Below are positions 51,236-61,268 of a stretch of 64,000 nt of DNA, piece after piece (within the stretch, counting starts at the first letter, position 1; each line of letters begins with the position of its first letter). Under the pieces are notes generated by a model, which worked only from the letters and a program-made list of their open reading frames with translations, did no database searches and was not told the DNA's origin. Source of the DNA: Brevibacillus panacihumi (GTDB lineage: Bacteria; Bacillota; Bacilli; Brevibacillales; Brevibacillaceae); NCBI RefSeq assembly GCF_003710985.1, contig NZ_RHHT01000066.1, positions 1 through 64,000 on the forward strand. Direction: 5' to 3'. The position numbers and the translations under genes were made by a program.

Positions 51236-51275
51236 GTATCCCACCATTTACCAGATGGTGAGTACGTCCGTCTTT
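51236..51275 (-). terminator. Terminator of the 46-aa gene
   Basis: Minus strand GGACGTACTCACCAT pairs with ATGGTGGGATACGTCC, followed by TCTTTTTTTATTG. It lies 5-45 nt after the stop. Confidence 0.82.
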
Positions 51276-51280
51276 GCGGT

Positions 51281-51421
51281 TTAGCGGTCGTGATTTTGTG
51301 TTTTGTGATGTTCGGTTTTTCGCGGATTCTGGAAGCCCACGACCTCCATCATTTTGGAACTCATCTTGGGATCCATCGTTTTTTCAGGTGCTTTTGGATA
51401 GGTGTTTTCGCCTTTAGACAT
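51281..51421 (-). CDS. Small basic protein, 46 aa
   Basis: Begins MSKGENTYPKAPEKTMDPKM and ends with a His/Lys-rich stretch (KTEHHKTQNHDR); very hydrophilic, probably unstructured. GAGGGGGAG precedes the ATG and a terminator follows. Not recognised; such proteins are common among spore and stress proteins. Confidence 0.72.
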   Translation of the reverse strand: MSKGENTYPKAPEKTMDPKMSSKMMEVVGFQNPRKTEHHKTQNHDR

Positions 51422-51515
51422 AAAGCTCCCCCTCGGAACCGCAATTATGGAAAACGAACATTCCTAGTATGTCCGCAACAGCAGCTCTCCGACCGGCGAA
51501 ATCTTTTCCAGATGA

Positions 51516-52805
51516 CTACAAGGCAGCAAAGCAGCGTTCGACTGCCGCAATCGTGTCTGCGATGTCCTGTTCGGTATGAGCGGTCGTGATAAACCATGCT
51601 TCATACTTCGATGGTGCAATGCAGATGCCTTCGTCGAGCAGAAGGCGGAAGAAGCGGGCGAATACTTCGCTGTCCGCTTTTTGAGCGGTGTCGTAGTCGT
51701 AGACTGGCTGATCCGTAAAGTATACAGCCATAGCGCCTTTGACGCGGTTGAGCTGAATCTGCGCGCCGTGTTTTTCGGCTGCGGCGCGGATGCCTTGTTC
51801 CAGCATGGCTCCGAGGCGTTCAAACTCCTCGTAGACGCCAGGCTGCGCCAGAACCTCCAGGCAAGCGATTCCCGCACGGATCGAGGCTGGATTGCCTGCC
51901 ATGGTCCCGGCCTGGTAAGCAGGGCCGAGTGGGGCTACCTGCTCCATGATCTCCCGGCGTCCGCCGTAGGCACCGATCGGCAGACCGCCGCCAATGATTT
52001 TTCCCAAAGCTGTCAAATCCGGCTCGACGCCAAGCAGGTTTTGTGCGCCGCCGTAGCAGAAGCGGAAAGCGGTAATGACTTCGTCGTACACAACCAATGC
52101 CCCGGCTTGATGGGTAAGGCGGTTTACTTCCTCCAGAAAACCGGGATTTGGCTCAACAATCCCGAAATTGCCGACGATAGGCTCCACGAGGACGCATGCT
52201 GTCTCGCTGCCCCATTTTTCGATCGCTGCTGCGAAGGCGTCGATATCATTGAACGGAACGGTAATCACTTCATTGGCGATGCTTTGCGGGATGCCGGCAC
52301 TGTCCGGGATACCCAGCGTGGACGGACCAGAGCCCGCCGCTACCAGAACCAGATCAGAGTGACCGTGGTAGCAGCCCGCGAATTTGATGACTTTTACGCG
52401 ATTGGTATAGGCACGAGCGACGCGAATGCAGGTCATTACGGCCTCGGTTCCTGAGTTGTTGAAGCGGATGCGCTCCATCGAGGGAATCGCTTCGCGGATC
52501 ATCGTCGCGAACTTGATTTCCCAAGGGGTAGGCGTGCCGTACAGCGTGCCGTTCGCCGCGGCTTCGGTAATGGCCTGGGTCACATGCGGATGTGCGTGAC
52601 CCGTGATGATCGGTCCGTATGCCGCCAGATAGTCTATGTATCGATTGCCGTCTACATCCCAGAAGTAAGCGCCCTGTGCACGCTCCATGGAGACCGGAGC
52701 GCCGCCGCCGACAGCCTTGAAGGAACGGGACGGGCTGTTGACGCCGCCCAGAATGACATCCATGGCCTGTTCATGCAGTTGTGCAGATCGTTCACGATTT
52801 TTCAT
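51516..52805 (-). CDS. gsaB: Glutamate-1-semialdehyde 2,1-aminomutase (GsaB/HemL2 type)
   Basis: PLP enzyme of 429 aa that makes 5-aminolevulinate from glutamate-1-semialdehyde for haem synthesis. [16 protein letters not shown] at the N-terminus, [20 protein letters not shown], the aspartate in [12 protein letters not shown] and the PLP lysine about 269 in [31 protein letters not shown] and [16 protein letters not shown] are features of the GsaB paralogue rather than HemL. It stands alone, away from other hem genes. Confidence 0.92.
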   Translation of the reverse strand: MKNRERSAQLHEQAMDVILGGVNSPSRSFKAVGGGAPVSMERAQGAYFWDVDGNRYIDYLAAYGPIITGHAHPHVTQAITEAAANGTLYGTPTPWEIKFATMIREAIPSMERIRFNNSGTEAVMTCIRVARAYTNRVKVIKFAGCYHGHSDLVLVAAGSGPSTLGIPDSAGIPQSIANEVITVPFNDIDAFAAAIEKWGSETACVLVEPIVGNFGIVEPNPGFLEEVNRLTHQAGALVVYDEVITAFRFCYGGAQNLLGVEPDLTALGKIIGGGLPIGAYGGRREIMEQVAPLGPAYQAGTMAGNPASIRAGIACLEVLAQPGVYEEFERLGAMLEQGIRAAAEKHGAQIQLNRVKGAMAVYFTDQPVYDYDTAQKADSEVFARFFRLLLDEGICIAPSKYEAWFITTAHTEQDIADTIAAVERCFAAL

Positions 52806-52896
52806 CGTTTTCCCTCTTTTCTGTTCCCAAAAGTCAACCCTATCTTACCACAACTGTGAAAAGTCATGCCCTGTCAATGTCTCGATAAGGGGGAGG

Positions 52897-52940
52897 TTGA
52901 CATCAATTGACTACACATGTAATACTGTACTACGAACGTA
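52897..52940 (+). promoter_or_regulatory. Beta-lactamase promoter with BlaI-type dyads
   Basis: TTGACA (52897-52902), 17-nt spacer, TAATAC (52920-52925). Dyad TACA-CA-TGTA (52912-52921) overlaps the -10, and TACG-AA-CGTA (52931-52940) follows. They resemble BlaI operators (TACA-NN-TGTA core), also seen at 56124-56137. Confidence 0.72.
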
Positions 52941-53014
52941 ATCAAATAGAATGGGAAGGTGATGACGAAAGCTGTTTCCTGTAAGTACAACATCAAAGAA
53001 AGAGGTTATCCAAC

Positions 53015-53947
53015 ATGAAAATTTTTACACAAAAAATAAAATTAGCGATGCCATTGCTGTTACTCTCCCTGTATCCGCTAGCGGGGTGCTCGGGTTCTCC
53101 GGATACAAATGCCCAGTCCGCAGCCACGGTGGTGCAGGAGGCTTCAGAAGTGGATGCAGACCAACAGTTGGGCCAATTGGAAAAGGAGTATGACGCCCGA
53201 CTAGGTATTTACGCCATCGATACGGAGACAGGGCGAACCGTTTCCTATCGACCAGACGAGAGGTTCGCCTACACATCTACATTCAAGCCTTTAGCCGCAG
53301 GTGCGTTGCTTCTTAAAAAGCCGCTCGACGGACTGGATAAAGTGATCACATACAAGAAGGAAGATCTGGTCACCTATTCCCCGGTAACCGAAAAACATGT
53401 GGAAAAAGGAATGACCCTTCGGGAAATCAGCGACGCTGCGATTCGCTACAGCGATAACACGGCCGGGAATCTCTTGCTGAAGGAATTAGGCGGTCCCGCT
53501 GGCTTGGAGACGGTACTGCAAGAGGTTGGGGATCACATTACAAAGCCGGAGCGATACGAGACCGATCTCAACGAAGCTGTCCCTGGAGATATCCGTGACA
53601 CCAGCACGCCAAAAGCACTGGCTACAACACTCAAGGCTTTTACCGTGGATGGGGTGCTCCCTGCAGAGAAGCAAGACGTTCTCATCGATTGGCTGAAACG
53701 GAATACGACGGGTGATGAGCTGATTCGAGCAGCCGTCCCAGAAGGCTGGACGGTCGGCGACAAGACTGGAGCTGGAAGCTACGGGACGAGGAACGATATC
53801 GCCGTTATTTGGCCGCCAAATCAGGCTCCGATTGTCATGGCTGTGTTGTCCAGCCGAACGGAGCAGGATGCAACCTACGATAATGCGTTGATTGCCAAGG
53901 CCGCCAAGGTTGTGCTCGACTCACTCGAGCTGCAGCAGGAAAAATAG
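53015..53947 (+). CDS. bla: Class A beta-lactamase, lipoprotein
   Basis: Serine beta-lactamase of 310 aa with lipoprotein signal (lipobox LAGC, Cys25), so anchored on the outer face of the membrane. Catalytic Ser88 and Lys91 in STFK, SDN at 146-148, Glu182 with Asn186 in ETDLN (omega loop Glu166), and KTG at 250-252. All catalytic residues are present. AAAGAGG precedes the ATG. It starts the bla island and is preceded by BlaI-type dyads; the repressor gene is intact at the other end of the island. Confidence 0.96.
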   Translation: MKIFTQKIKLAMPLLLLSLYPLAGCSGSPDTNAQSAATVVQEASEVDADQQLGQLEKEYDARLGIYAIDTETGRTVSYRPDERFAYTSTFKPLAAGALLLKKPLDGLDKVITYKKEDLVTYSPVTEKHVEKGMTLREISDAAIRYSDNTAGNLLLKELGGPAGLETVLQEVGDHITKPERYETDLNEAVPGDIRDTSTPKALATTLKAFTVDGVLPAEKQDVLIDWLKRNTTGDELIRAAVPEGWTVGDKTGAGSYGTRNDIAVIWPPNQAPIVMAVLSSRTEQDATYDNALIAKAAKVVLDSLELQQEK

Positions 53948-53968
53948 TCGGCATTAGGAGAGGAATAG

Positions 53969-55970
53969 ATGCCAAAAACAGTTTGGTTCGGACTATGCAT
54001 GCTACTCTCACTTTTGACAGGATGTATGGGACAGTCAAGTAATCCTGAAGACACTATGAATCGCTATCTGGATGCCTGGCGCAAGGCACAGTACGAAGAA
54101 ATGTACGATATGCTGCTGGTTTCCAGCGCAAAGGAAGTGACTAAAGAGGATTTTGTGAATCGTTTTCGCAAAATTTATGAAGGAATAGAGGCCCGCAATA
54201 TCGTGATTACTCCTTTATCCGTACCGGAGGAAAGCGACGACAAAAAGACGGATAGCACCAGGCTCTACCCATACGAGATCAAGATGGATACGATTGCCGG
54301 AATGATTCAGGCAAAAGGAAAGATTCAGCTGGAAAAGGATGAAGGCGGGGAGTGGAGAGTACATCTGACTCCATCCTATATCTTTCCCGGCATGCAAGAT
54401 GGCGACACGGTAAGGGTGCAAACCTTGCAAGCGTCCCGCGGTGAGATCAAATGGTCAGGGAATTGCGATTAACGGCTTCGTGGAAATGATCGGAATAGTC
54501 CCAGGCAAGCTCGGGGAGGATGCTGAGAAAACAAAAGCAGCTCTTGCCGAGCGGCTGGGGATTACCCAGGAAGCGATAAACCGAAAATTGCAGGCTTCCT
54601 GGGTCAAAGATGATCTATTCGTTCCCATCGCCTACCTGGGTAAAAATCAAGCGAACATTGACTATAGCGATTTGCCGGGTGTCCTGAGAAAGCAGGAAAA
54701 AGCCCGTGTCTATCCTTTGGGTGAGGCAGCAGCCCATCTTAGCGGGTACATCCGGGAAGCAACTGCGGAGGAAATAGCGGGCAGATCGGACCACCTGTAC
54801 GGACCAGGCGACTTGATAGGCAGAGCAGGATCAGAACAGGTATATGAGGATGTTCTGCGAGGGCGGGACGGCAAGCGGATCTCAATCGTTGATGCGACGG
54901 GCAAGACGCGGGAAATATTAGCCGAATCCGCACCGGTCAACGGGCGTGACGTTCGTTTGACAATAGACGCGGATTTGCAAATATCGTTATACGAAGCGAT
55001 TCGTGAAGATGCCGGCACAGCAGTTGCGCTTCAGCCGAAGACAGGGGAAATTCTGGCGTTGGTGAGCAGTCCGGCATACGATCCGAATGCATTCATCACA
55101 GGTATGTCAGATGAACAGTGGGATGCATGGAATCTGAATCCCGATAAACCCTTTCTGAATCGATTCACCAAGTTGTACTCTCCCGGCTCTGCCTTTAAAC
55201 CGATTACAGCAGCAGCCGGTCTGGAGCTTGGTGTCAGCTATGCTGAAAAAACTAGAGAAATCAAAGGCTTGCGATGGAGTAAAGACAGCAGCTGGGGGAG
55301 CTATTATGTAACACGTGTAAAGGACAGTCCCAAGGTCAATCTGAGGGAAGCCCTTCTCTATTCGGACAATATCTACTTCGCCCAGGAAGCGCTGGAGATC
55401 GGCGCCGATGCTTTTTTGAAAGAAACGGGCAAGTTTCTCAGCAACGTGAATCCGAATATGACATACCCTTTTCCCAAAGCAAGCTTGAGCAATCACGGCA
55501 TCAAGAATGAGATCCAGCTGGCTGACTCTGGGTATGGACAGGGCGAGGTCGTCATGACCCCCTTGCATCTTGCTCTGGCATACACCCCATTTCTCAATGA
55601 TGGGGTTCTGATTCCTCCCGTATTGGACTATCAAGAAGGGGACGCTGTCGGATCTTCCGGAATCAGCGTCATCTCAGCAGACACGGCCAAGCTCATCCAA
55701 AGCATGCTGGCAGATGTCGTAAACAATCCGGGTGGTACTGGTTACGGAGCAAAAATAAAAGGAATCGAACTAGCAGGCAAAACAGGGACAGCAGAACTAA
55801 AAAACAAAAAGGAGCAAAAGGGGCAAGAAAATGGCTGGTTGGTCACTTTCGATACCGCGGAGTCAAAACTCTTGATTGCCATCATGGTGGAAGGTGTAGA
55901 AGGACGCGGGGGCAGCGGATACGTGGTGAAAAAAGCCAGACCCGTATTGGAAGAGTATTACAGCAAATAA
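53969..55970 (+). pseudogene. Class B penicillin-binding protein (MecA/PbpC-like), frameshifted
   Basis: Two reading frames together make one PBP of about 667 aa. The first (53969-54472) has a lipoprotein signal (LLTGC), a MecA_N-like NTF2 domain and ends in VRVQTLQASRGEIK. The second (from about 54441 to 55970) continues NGQGIAINGFVEMIGIVPG and holds the dimerisation domain and transpeptidase with SPGSAFKP (SxxK), YSDN and AGKTGTAE. The usual RGxIxDRNG motif lacks its Asp-Arg at the junction (about 54450), which implies loss of 8 bp (2 modulo 3), not a single miscalled base. The gene is likely inactive unless the C-terminal part is made alone. It is placed between bla and blaR1 and may once have been a low-affinity PBP. 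Confidence 0.88.
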
Positions 55971-55995
55971 AATGGTTTCGATCATGACGAGAAGG

Positions 55996-56072
55996 AAAGG
56001 GAATTCTTCCTGCTACATCCGACTGTTGGAGTTGTCAAATATGTCCGGATGCAGGGGGGATTCCTCTTTTTG
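55996..56072 (+). terminator. Terminator after the PBP gene
   Basis: A long imperfect stem, GGGAAT...CCTGC..CATCCG with CGGATGCAGG...GATTCCTC, is followed by T5. Confidence 0.75.
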
Positions 56073-56089
56073 GCAGGTGTGCCGTTGCG

Positions 56090-56137
56090 TTGCCAAACAG
56101 TAATGCAGTCGCTATAATTGGTTATTACATTTGTAAT
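56090..56137 (+). promoter_or_regulatory. blaR1 promoter with BlaI-type operator
   Basis: TTGCCA (56090-56095), 17-nt spacer, TATAAT (56113-56118), then the perfect dyad ATTACATTTGTAAT (56124-56137) over the start region. Confidence 0.8.
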
Positions 56138-56180
56138 TCATGTGTCTTGAAGGAAGGTCAGGCGAAGGGGGAAGAATAAC

Positions 56181-57947
56181 ATGTTTCATCAATTTCTTAT
56201 AAGCATGCTGGTGTCTTCTCTCACGATTGCCGTGATCATGCTGATCAAAAAGGTGTTCCGCAAACAGCTTTCGGCAAAATGGCAGCATCGCATATGGATA
56301 TTTTTACCAATATCACTTTTGCTTCCTTTCATACCCCGCCAGTTTGCTGATTTCGATATCCCCTACCATTTGTCCAGCAACCAGCTCGTGGAAAATGTCA
56401 ATCCGTCTATGGAAACCCGATCACGTATGAGCGAAAATAACAATTGGCTTCAGGACCTGACTATTTCCATCCAAGACTCTACGCCACCCTATCTGGATAC
56501 GTTGGTCGGCAGTATTTGGATTGGCGGGATGGCCGTGCTGACAATTTTCATGATCATGGCTTGGTACCGGACAAAACGATTGCAAAACAATACGCGAAAG
56601 CTGAAAAATCAAGAGGTTCTCCAATTATTTGAACAGTGTAAACAAAAATTGCATATATCGAGAAAGATTCACGTAGGGGAGTCCCCGCGGATCGCGACCC
56701 CCATGATGTGCGGCCTGTTTAAGCCTTGCGTCGTGCTTCCGCCGCGGCTTGACGCATGGCTGTCTCTGAAGGAAATCCAATTTATCTTCCTGCACGAGCT
56801 GTATCACTTCAAAAATAAAGACAATTGGATCAACTATCTGATGGCGTTTTTCCAGGTATTGTACTGGTTTAATCCCCTGATCTGGATCGCCGTTCGAGAA
56901 ATGCGGCTTGATCGGGAGATAGCCTGCGACCATGCGGTTCTGCAATGTCTGGATGAGCAGAGTCAGACGGAGTACGGGAATACCATTATTCATTTTGTTG
57001 AAAGAGAGATGCGAATAAGGAACTTCCGGTTTTCCAGCCAACTCAATGGTTCCAAGGCTCACATCAAAAAATGAATCGAAAAAATTGCCTCCTTTCCAAC
57101 AGATGCCCGGATGTCCAAATGGAATCAAATGGTTATTATGATGCTTGCGGGCATGCTTGTTGTTTGTCAGCTGCCACTCGTATCCGTGCTGGCTGATGAC
57201 AATCAGCGCTATCATTTTCAGGCTGAACGAACCCTGTACGAGGATTTCAGTGAATATTTTATAGGCTATGAAGGAAGCTTTGTCCTCTACGACATGAAGG
57301 CAGATCAATTTCAGATCTATAATAAAGAAAAAAGCATCCAAAGGGTTTCACCAGACTCTACGTTCAAGATCTTTTTATCATTGTTCGCGTTGAATGCGAA
57401 TGCGATTGACCTGAACCATTCCACGATCAAATGGGATGGAATTCGCTACCCGTATGAATCCTGGAATATGGATCAGAATTTGAAAACGGCAATGAAAAGT
57501 TCAGTGAATTGGTACTTTCAGGAGCTTGATCGCAGAATCCCTCCTGACCAACGGCAAGCCTATCTGAAGCAGATCGGGTACGGGAACGCCAAGCTGACGG
57601 GTGGAACAACCCCTTATTGGCTGGAATCATCCTTGAAAATCTCTCCCGTAGAACAAGTCCAATTGTTAAAAGCCATGTATACAAATGAATGGGAATTTGA
57701 AGAAACTCATGTTCAAGCAGTCAAAGATGCGATTCAAGTAGGCGAGAACGATGGCAAGCTGCTTTTCGGGAAGACAGGTACAGGCACAGTGAACAACGAA
57801 AATCAAAACGGTTGGTTCATCGGATATGTCGAACACAAGGAAAACACGTATTTCTTTGCAACCAATATTCAAGAGGGAGATAACAGCAATGGCAGTACGG
57901 CTGCCAAAATCACGCTGGCTATCTTGAAGGAGAAAGGAATCTATTAA
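56181..57947 (+). pseudogene. blaR1: BlaR1 beta-lactam sensor/signal transducer, interrupted by in-frame TGA
   Basis: One continuous frame of 588 codons broken only by TGA at 57072-57074. Part 1 (56181-57074) has three membrane helices and an M56 metalloprotease domain with FLHELYHFKNKD (HExxH) and YGNTIIHFVEREM. Part 2 (to 57947) has the fourth membrane helix (MVIMMLAGMLVVCQLP) and the penicillin-binding sensor with STFK, SVNW and KTGTG. Around the stop the sequence reads AHIKK-stop-IEKIASF; family members have Arg there, so CGA or AGA to TGA is the simplest event. B. licheniformis BlaR1 has 601 aa. Unless TGA is read through, BlaI cleavage would be lost. Confidence 0.9.
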
Positions 57948-57981
57948 GGATGCATCCACGTCATTTCGGAAGGAGGATAAA

Positions 57982-58365
57982 ATGTCGATGATGATGCCAA
58001 ATATCTCAGAAGCTGAATGGGAAGTCATGAATGTTCTGTGGGAAACATCTCCGATTACCGCCAACGAGGTGATTGCCGCCCTGCAGGAGAAAACGGATTG
58101 GAAGCCCAAAACCATTCGCACTCTGCTGGATCGTTTGGTCCAGAAAAAAGCAGTCGGTGTTCATCAAAATCAGCGGGTGTATACGTTTTATCCGCTGTAT
58201 TCGCGGGAGGAATGCCGACGCGCCGAAACAGAGTCCTTTTTGAAGCGGATTTACGGCGGAGCCTTGAAGACGATGCTGGTTCAATTCATACAGGAGGAAT
58301 CATTGTCTGAGGACGATATTAAGGAATTGCGCTCGATATTGGACAAGAAACCGAAATCCCGATAA
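57982..58365 (+). CDS. blaI: BlaI/MecI-family repressor
   Basis: Winged-helix repressor of 127 aa: NISEAEWEVMNVLWETSPIT, recognition helix TDWKPKTIRTLLDRLVQKKA, then a C-terminal dimerisation helix bundle with FIQEESLSEDDIKELRSIL. Homologues are cleaved in the C-terminal region by BlaR1 (or a linked protease) on exposure to beta-lactams, releasing bla. AAGGAGG precedes the ATG. 34 nt after blaR1, so they share the promoter at 56090. With blaR1 broken, bla would be held off. Confidence 0.93.
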   Translation: MSMMMPNISEAEWEVMNVLWETSPITANEVIAALQEKTDWKPKTIRTLLDRLVQKKAVGVHQNQRVYTFYPLYSREECRRAETESFLKRIYGGALKTMLVQFIQEESLSEDDIKELRSILDKKPKSR

Positions 58366-58481
58366 CAGCAGGCACTTATATCGCTGATACAGTTTCCAGC
58401 ACATTGAGTTTTGCACAAATGGTGAGCCTCGTATACACTTACAGTTGGAATCCAACGATGACGAAAAAAGGAAGGTATTTG

Positions 58482-59492
58482 ATGATAGAAGTTAACCATT
58501 TGCAAAAGGAATTTCGCATCCACCAAGCTAGAGCCGGACTTGGTGGTGCTTTTCGTGATTTGTTCAGCCGGGAGTACAAGACGGTGAAAGCAGTGGATGA
58601 TCTTTCGTTCCAGGTCGAAGAGGGTGAGATGTTCGCTCTGATAGGGGAGAATGGCGCGGGCAAGTCGACGACGATCAAGATGCTGACGGGCATTTTGACG
58701 CCGAGTGACGGGGATATTCGCATTAACGGCTATGTCCCTTTCAAGCAGCGGGAAGAGTACGTCCGGTCGATCGGAGTCGTCTTTGGTCAGCGCTCGCAGC
58801 TTTGGTGGGACTTGTCCCCGCTGGAGTCGTTTCGCCTGCTGAAAAGCGTCTACAAGGTGGATGAAATCGAGGGTGAGAAATGGCTGCAGCGGTTGATCGA
58901 GGAGCTGGATATCACCTCCTTCGTCAGCCAGCCTGTACGCAAGCTCAGTCTGGGCCAACGGATGCGGTGTGAGATCGCGGCGTCGCTGATCCACAAGCCT
59001 CGCCTGCTGTTTCTCGATGAGCCGACGGTCGGACTGGATGTTCTGGTGAAGCAGAAGATTCGCGAATTTCTGCTCAATCTCAATGAAACGGAAAATACGA
59101 CGATTCTCTTGACCACGCATGACGTGACGGATATCGAAGCACTTTGCAAGCGTGTGCTGGTCATGGATAAAGGCAAGCTGATTTTTGACGGGCTGCTCAG
59201 CGATCTGAAGGACAGATGGGGCAACGGGACAGAGATCTCCTTCCAGATGAAAAAGCGCACCCGTGCCGAACAGCTTCGTCAGGCATTGGGCGAGATGCCC
59301 TGTGAGATCGAGCAGGTCAATGACTACATGCTGCGCGTCAAGGTGGCGCACAGCGAAGAAATGCTGCCATTTGTCCTGTCCACAGTCATGTCTACGTTTG
59401 AAGTAAGCGATGTGAAAATTCTCGAGGCGAGTACCGAGGACATCGTACGCAACATTTATTCGACGGACAGAGAGGTAGTCAGCCATGCGTAA
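58482..59492 (+). CDS. ABC-2 type exporter ATP-binding protein
   Basis: ATPase of 336 aa: Walker A GENGAGKSTT, Q-loop VFGQRSQLWWDLSPLES, signature KLSLGQRMRCEIAASL, Walker B LLFLDEPTVGLD and a C-terminal extension of about 100 residues. The FGQRSQLWWDL stretch identifies the viologen/daunorubicin-type ABC-2 branch. It energises the two membrane subunits downstream and overlaps the first by 8 nt. ATG at 58482 follows GGAAGG by 7 nt. Confidence 0.93.
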   Translation: MIEVNHLQKEFRIHQARAGLGGAFRDLFSREYKTVKAVDDLSFQVEEGEMFALIGENGAGKSTTIKMLTGILTPSDGDIRINGYVPFKQREEYVRSIGVVFGQRSQLWWDLSPLESFRLLKSVYKVDEIEGEKWLQRLIEELDITSFVSQPVRKLSLGQRMRCEIAASLIHKPRLLFLDEPTVGLDVLVKQKIREFLLNLNETENTTILLTTHDVTDIEALCKRVLVMDKGKLIFDGLLSDLKDRWGNGTEISFQMKKRTRAEQLRQALGEMPCEIEQVNDYMLRVKVAHSEEMLPFVLSTVMSTFEVSDVKILEASTEDIVRNIYSTDREVVSHA

Positions 59493-60279
59493 GCTGTACA
59501 TGGAATTGATCCGCATGCGGTTTTTGACCATGCTGGCTTATCGGGTTAACTACTACAGCGGCATCATTATTTACGGGATCAACATCGGGGCTTACTTTTT
59601 CCTGTGGTCCGCAATCTACGGCAGCGAGCAGCAGCTGGGCGGGCTTACGGTCGAGCAGATGACGTCCTATGTGGCGATTGCCTGGATGTCGCGGGCGTTT
59701 TACTTCAACAATATCGACATGGAGATTGCCCAGGATGTGCGGGACGGGAAGGTCGCCATCGAGATGATTCGCCCCTACAACTATCTGTCGGTAAAGACAG
59801 CACAGGCTTTTGGGGAAGGGATTTTCCGTTTTCTCTTTTTCGCGGGTCCGGGTATTTTCCTGATCAGCCTGGTCATCCCGTTTCATTTTCCGTCAAGCGG
59901 GGAGGCTTGGGGACTGTATCTGATCAGTTTGATGTTTGCCTTCCTGATCAACACGCAGATCAATCTGGTGACAGGCTTGCTCACGTTCTTTTTGCTGCGC
60001 AACGACGGGATGATGCGGGCGAAGCGGGTCGTAGTCGATCTCTTGTCCGGTCTCGTGCTGCCGATCAGCTTTTTCCCCGGTTGGGCGCAGACAGCCATGG
60101 GTTTTCTGCCGTTCCAGGCGGTCAACTATTATCCCAGCCTGATCTTCACGGGAGCGATTACGACAGGCCGAGCCTGGGAGCTGATCGGATTTCAGGTGGC
60201 GTGGATGCTGATACTTTTGATGCCAATCCTGTTTATGTGGAAAAAAGCCCGAAACAGGCTGGTCGTACAGGGAGGGTAG
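59485..60279 (+). CDS. ABC-2 type exporter permease subunit 1
   Basis: Membrane protein of 264 aa with six hydrophobic segments; RMRFLTMLAYRVNYYSGI at the start and the FYFNNIDMEIAQDVRDGKVAIEMIRPYNYL loop are typical of the ABC-2 (DUF990) permeases partnered with the preceding ATPase. Its ATG overlaps the ATPase gene. Substrate unknown. Confidence 0.88.
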   Translation: MRKLYMELIRMRFLTMLAYRVNYYSGIIIYGINIGAYFFLWSAIYGSEQQLGGLTVEQMTSYVAIAWMSRAFYFNNIDMEIAQDVRDGKVAIEMIRPYNYLSVKTAQAFGEGIFRFLFFAGPGIFLISLVIPFHFPSSGEAWGLYLISLMFAFLINTQINLVTGLLTFFLLRNDGMMRAKRVVVDLLSGLVLPISFFPGWAQTAMGFLPFQAVNYYPSLIFTGAITTGRAWELIGFQVAWMLILLMPILFMWKKARNRLVVQGG

Positions 60280-60282
60280 GAC

Positions 60283-61089
60283 ATGCAAAGCATACAAAAC
60301 GCCAAACATATCTTCGGAATCTTTGCTGACTACCTGGGTCAGTACTTCAAGACCCGTCTGGCCTATCGGGCAGATTTTCTCGGCGATCTGGTGTCTAATC
60401 TGATCTCGGAATTGATCAATCTGGTCTTCATCGTGGTCGTGTTTTCCCATGTACCCTTGATGAAAGACTGGACGCGTGACGAAATCATCTTCATCTACGG
60501 GTTTTTCCTGGTCCCGTATGCGTTGTTCTCCATGTTTTTCGGCTTTTGGGACTTTAACGAACGTTATATCATTCGCGGCGAGATGGACCGCATCCTGACC
60601 CGGCCGATTCACAATCTGGCGCAGGTCTGCCTGGAGTCAATCGCTCCCGACCGCATTTTCGGCGTGATTTCCGGCTTGATCATCATGGGCTATGCCGCGT
60701 TTCAACTGGATCTTAGCTTTACCTGGTATGATCCGTTTTTGTTCGTGGGGCTGTCGGTCAGCGCTGCGCTCATCTACGGCGGGGTGTATACGGCGATTTC
60801 GGCCATCAGCTTTTTCTCAGATTCACGGACAGGGATTACGCCGATGATCTACAACATCCAGCAGTACGGCCGCTATCCGGTCGACGTCTACAACAAAGTG
60901 ATTCGCTTTGTTCTTACCTACATTTTGCCCTTCGCTTTCGTAGGGGTCTATCCGGCAGCTTATTTCTTGCGCAAGGAGACTTGGTATGGCTACGCTGCGA
61001 TGACGCCTGTCATGGGTGTGATTTTCTTCACAATCGGTGTGTTGGTTTGGAACTTCGGAGTCAGCAAGTATAGAGGAGCGGGGTCATGA
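60283..61089 (+). CDS. ABC-2 type exporter permease subunit 2
   Basis: Membrane protein of 268 aa with six hydrophobic segments; FKTRLAYRADFLGDL, FGFWDFNERYIIRGEMDRILTRPIHNLAQV and RYPVDVYNKVIRFVLTYILPFAFVG match the second permease of the same family. ATG lies 4 nt after subunit 1. The stop codon is in the loop of the operon terminator. Confidence 0.88.
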   Translation: MQSIQNAKHIFGIFADYLGQYFKTRLAYRADFLGDLVSNLISELINLVFIVVVFSHVPLMKDWTRDEIIFIYGFFLVPYALFSMFFGFWDFNERYIIRGEMDRILTRPIHNLAQVCLESIAPDRIFGVISGLIIMGYAAFQLDLSFTWYDPFLFVGLSVSAALIYGGVYTAISAISFFSDSRTGITPMIYNIQQYGRYPVDVYNKVIRFVLTYILPFAFVGVYPAAYFLRKETWYGYAAMTPVMGVIFFTIGVLVWNFGVSKYRGAGS

Positions 61090-61104
61090 TCCCGCTCTTT
61101 TTTA
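61076..61104 (+). terminator. Terminator of the ABC-2 operon
   Basis: GAGCGGG (61076-61082) pairs with CCCGCTC (61091-61097), followed by T7; the TGA stop of the permease gene lies in the loop. Confidence 0.9.
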
Positions 61105-61207
61105 TTTCCATGTATCATCATTTGTCCCGTTGTAGAAGCCGCGCCCCTTTTCCTCACCCAGCTTTTGCTTGTCCCCTCATTTCGAAATCATCCCCCAATC
61201 TAAAAAC

Positions 61208-61234
61208 TGTCACACTCCTTCCCCTTCACCTGTC
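61208..61234 (+). promoter_or_regulatory. ECF41-type promoter before the FAD oxidoreductase gene
   Basis: TGTCACA (61208-61214), exactly 16 nt, TGTC (61231-61234). The -35 is a perfect match to the ECF41 motif; the -10 has T for C at its first position. The gene start is 35 nt downstream. Confidence 0.78.
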
Positions 61235-61268
61235 TTATTTATGACAGACTCAAAAGAGGTGAAGCAGC

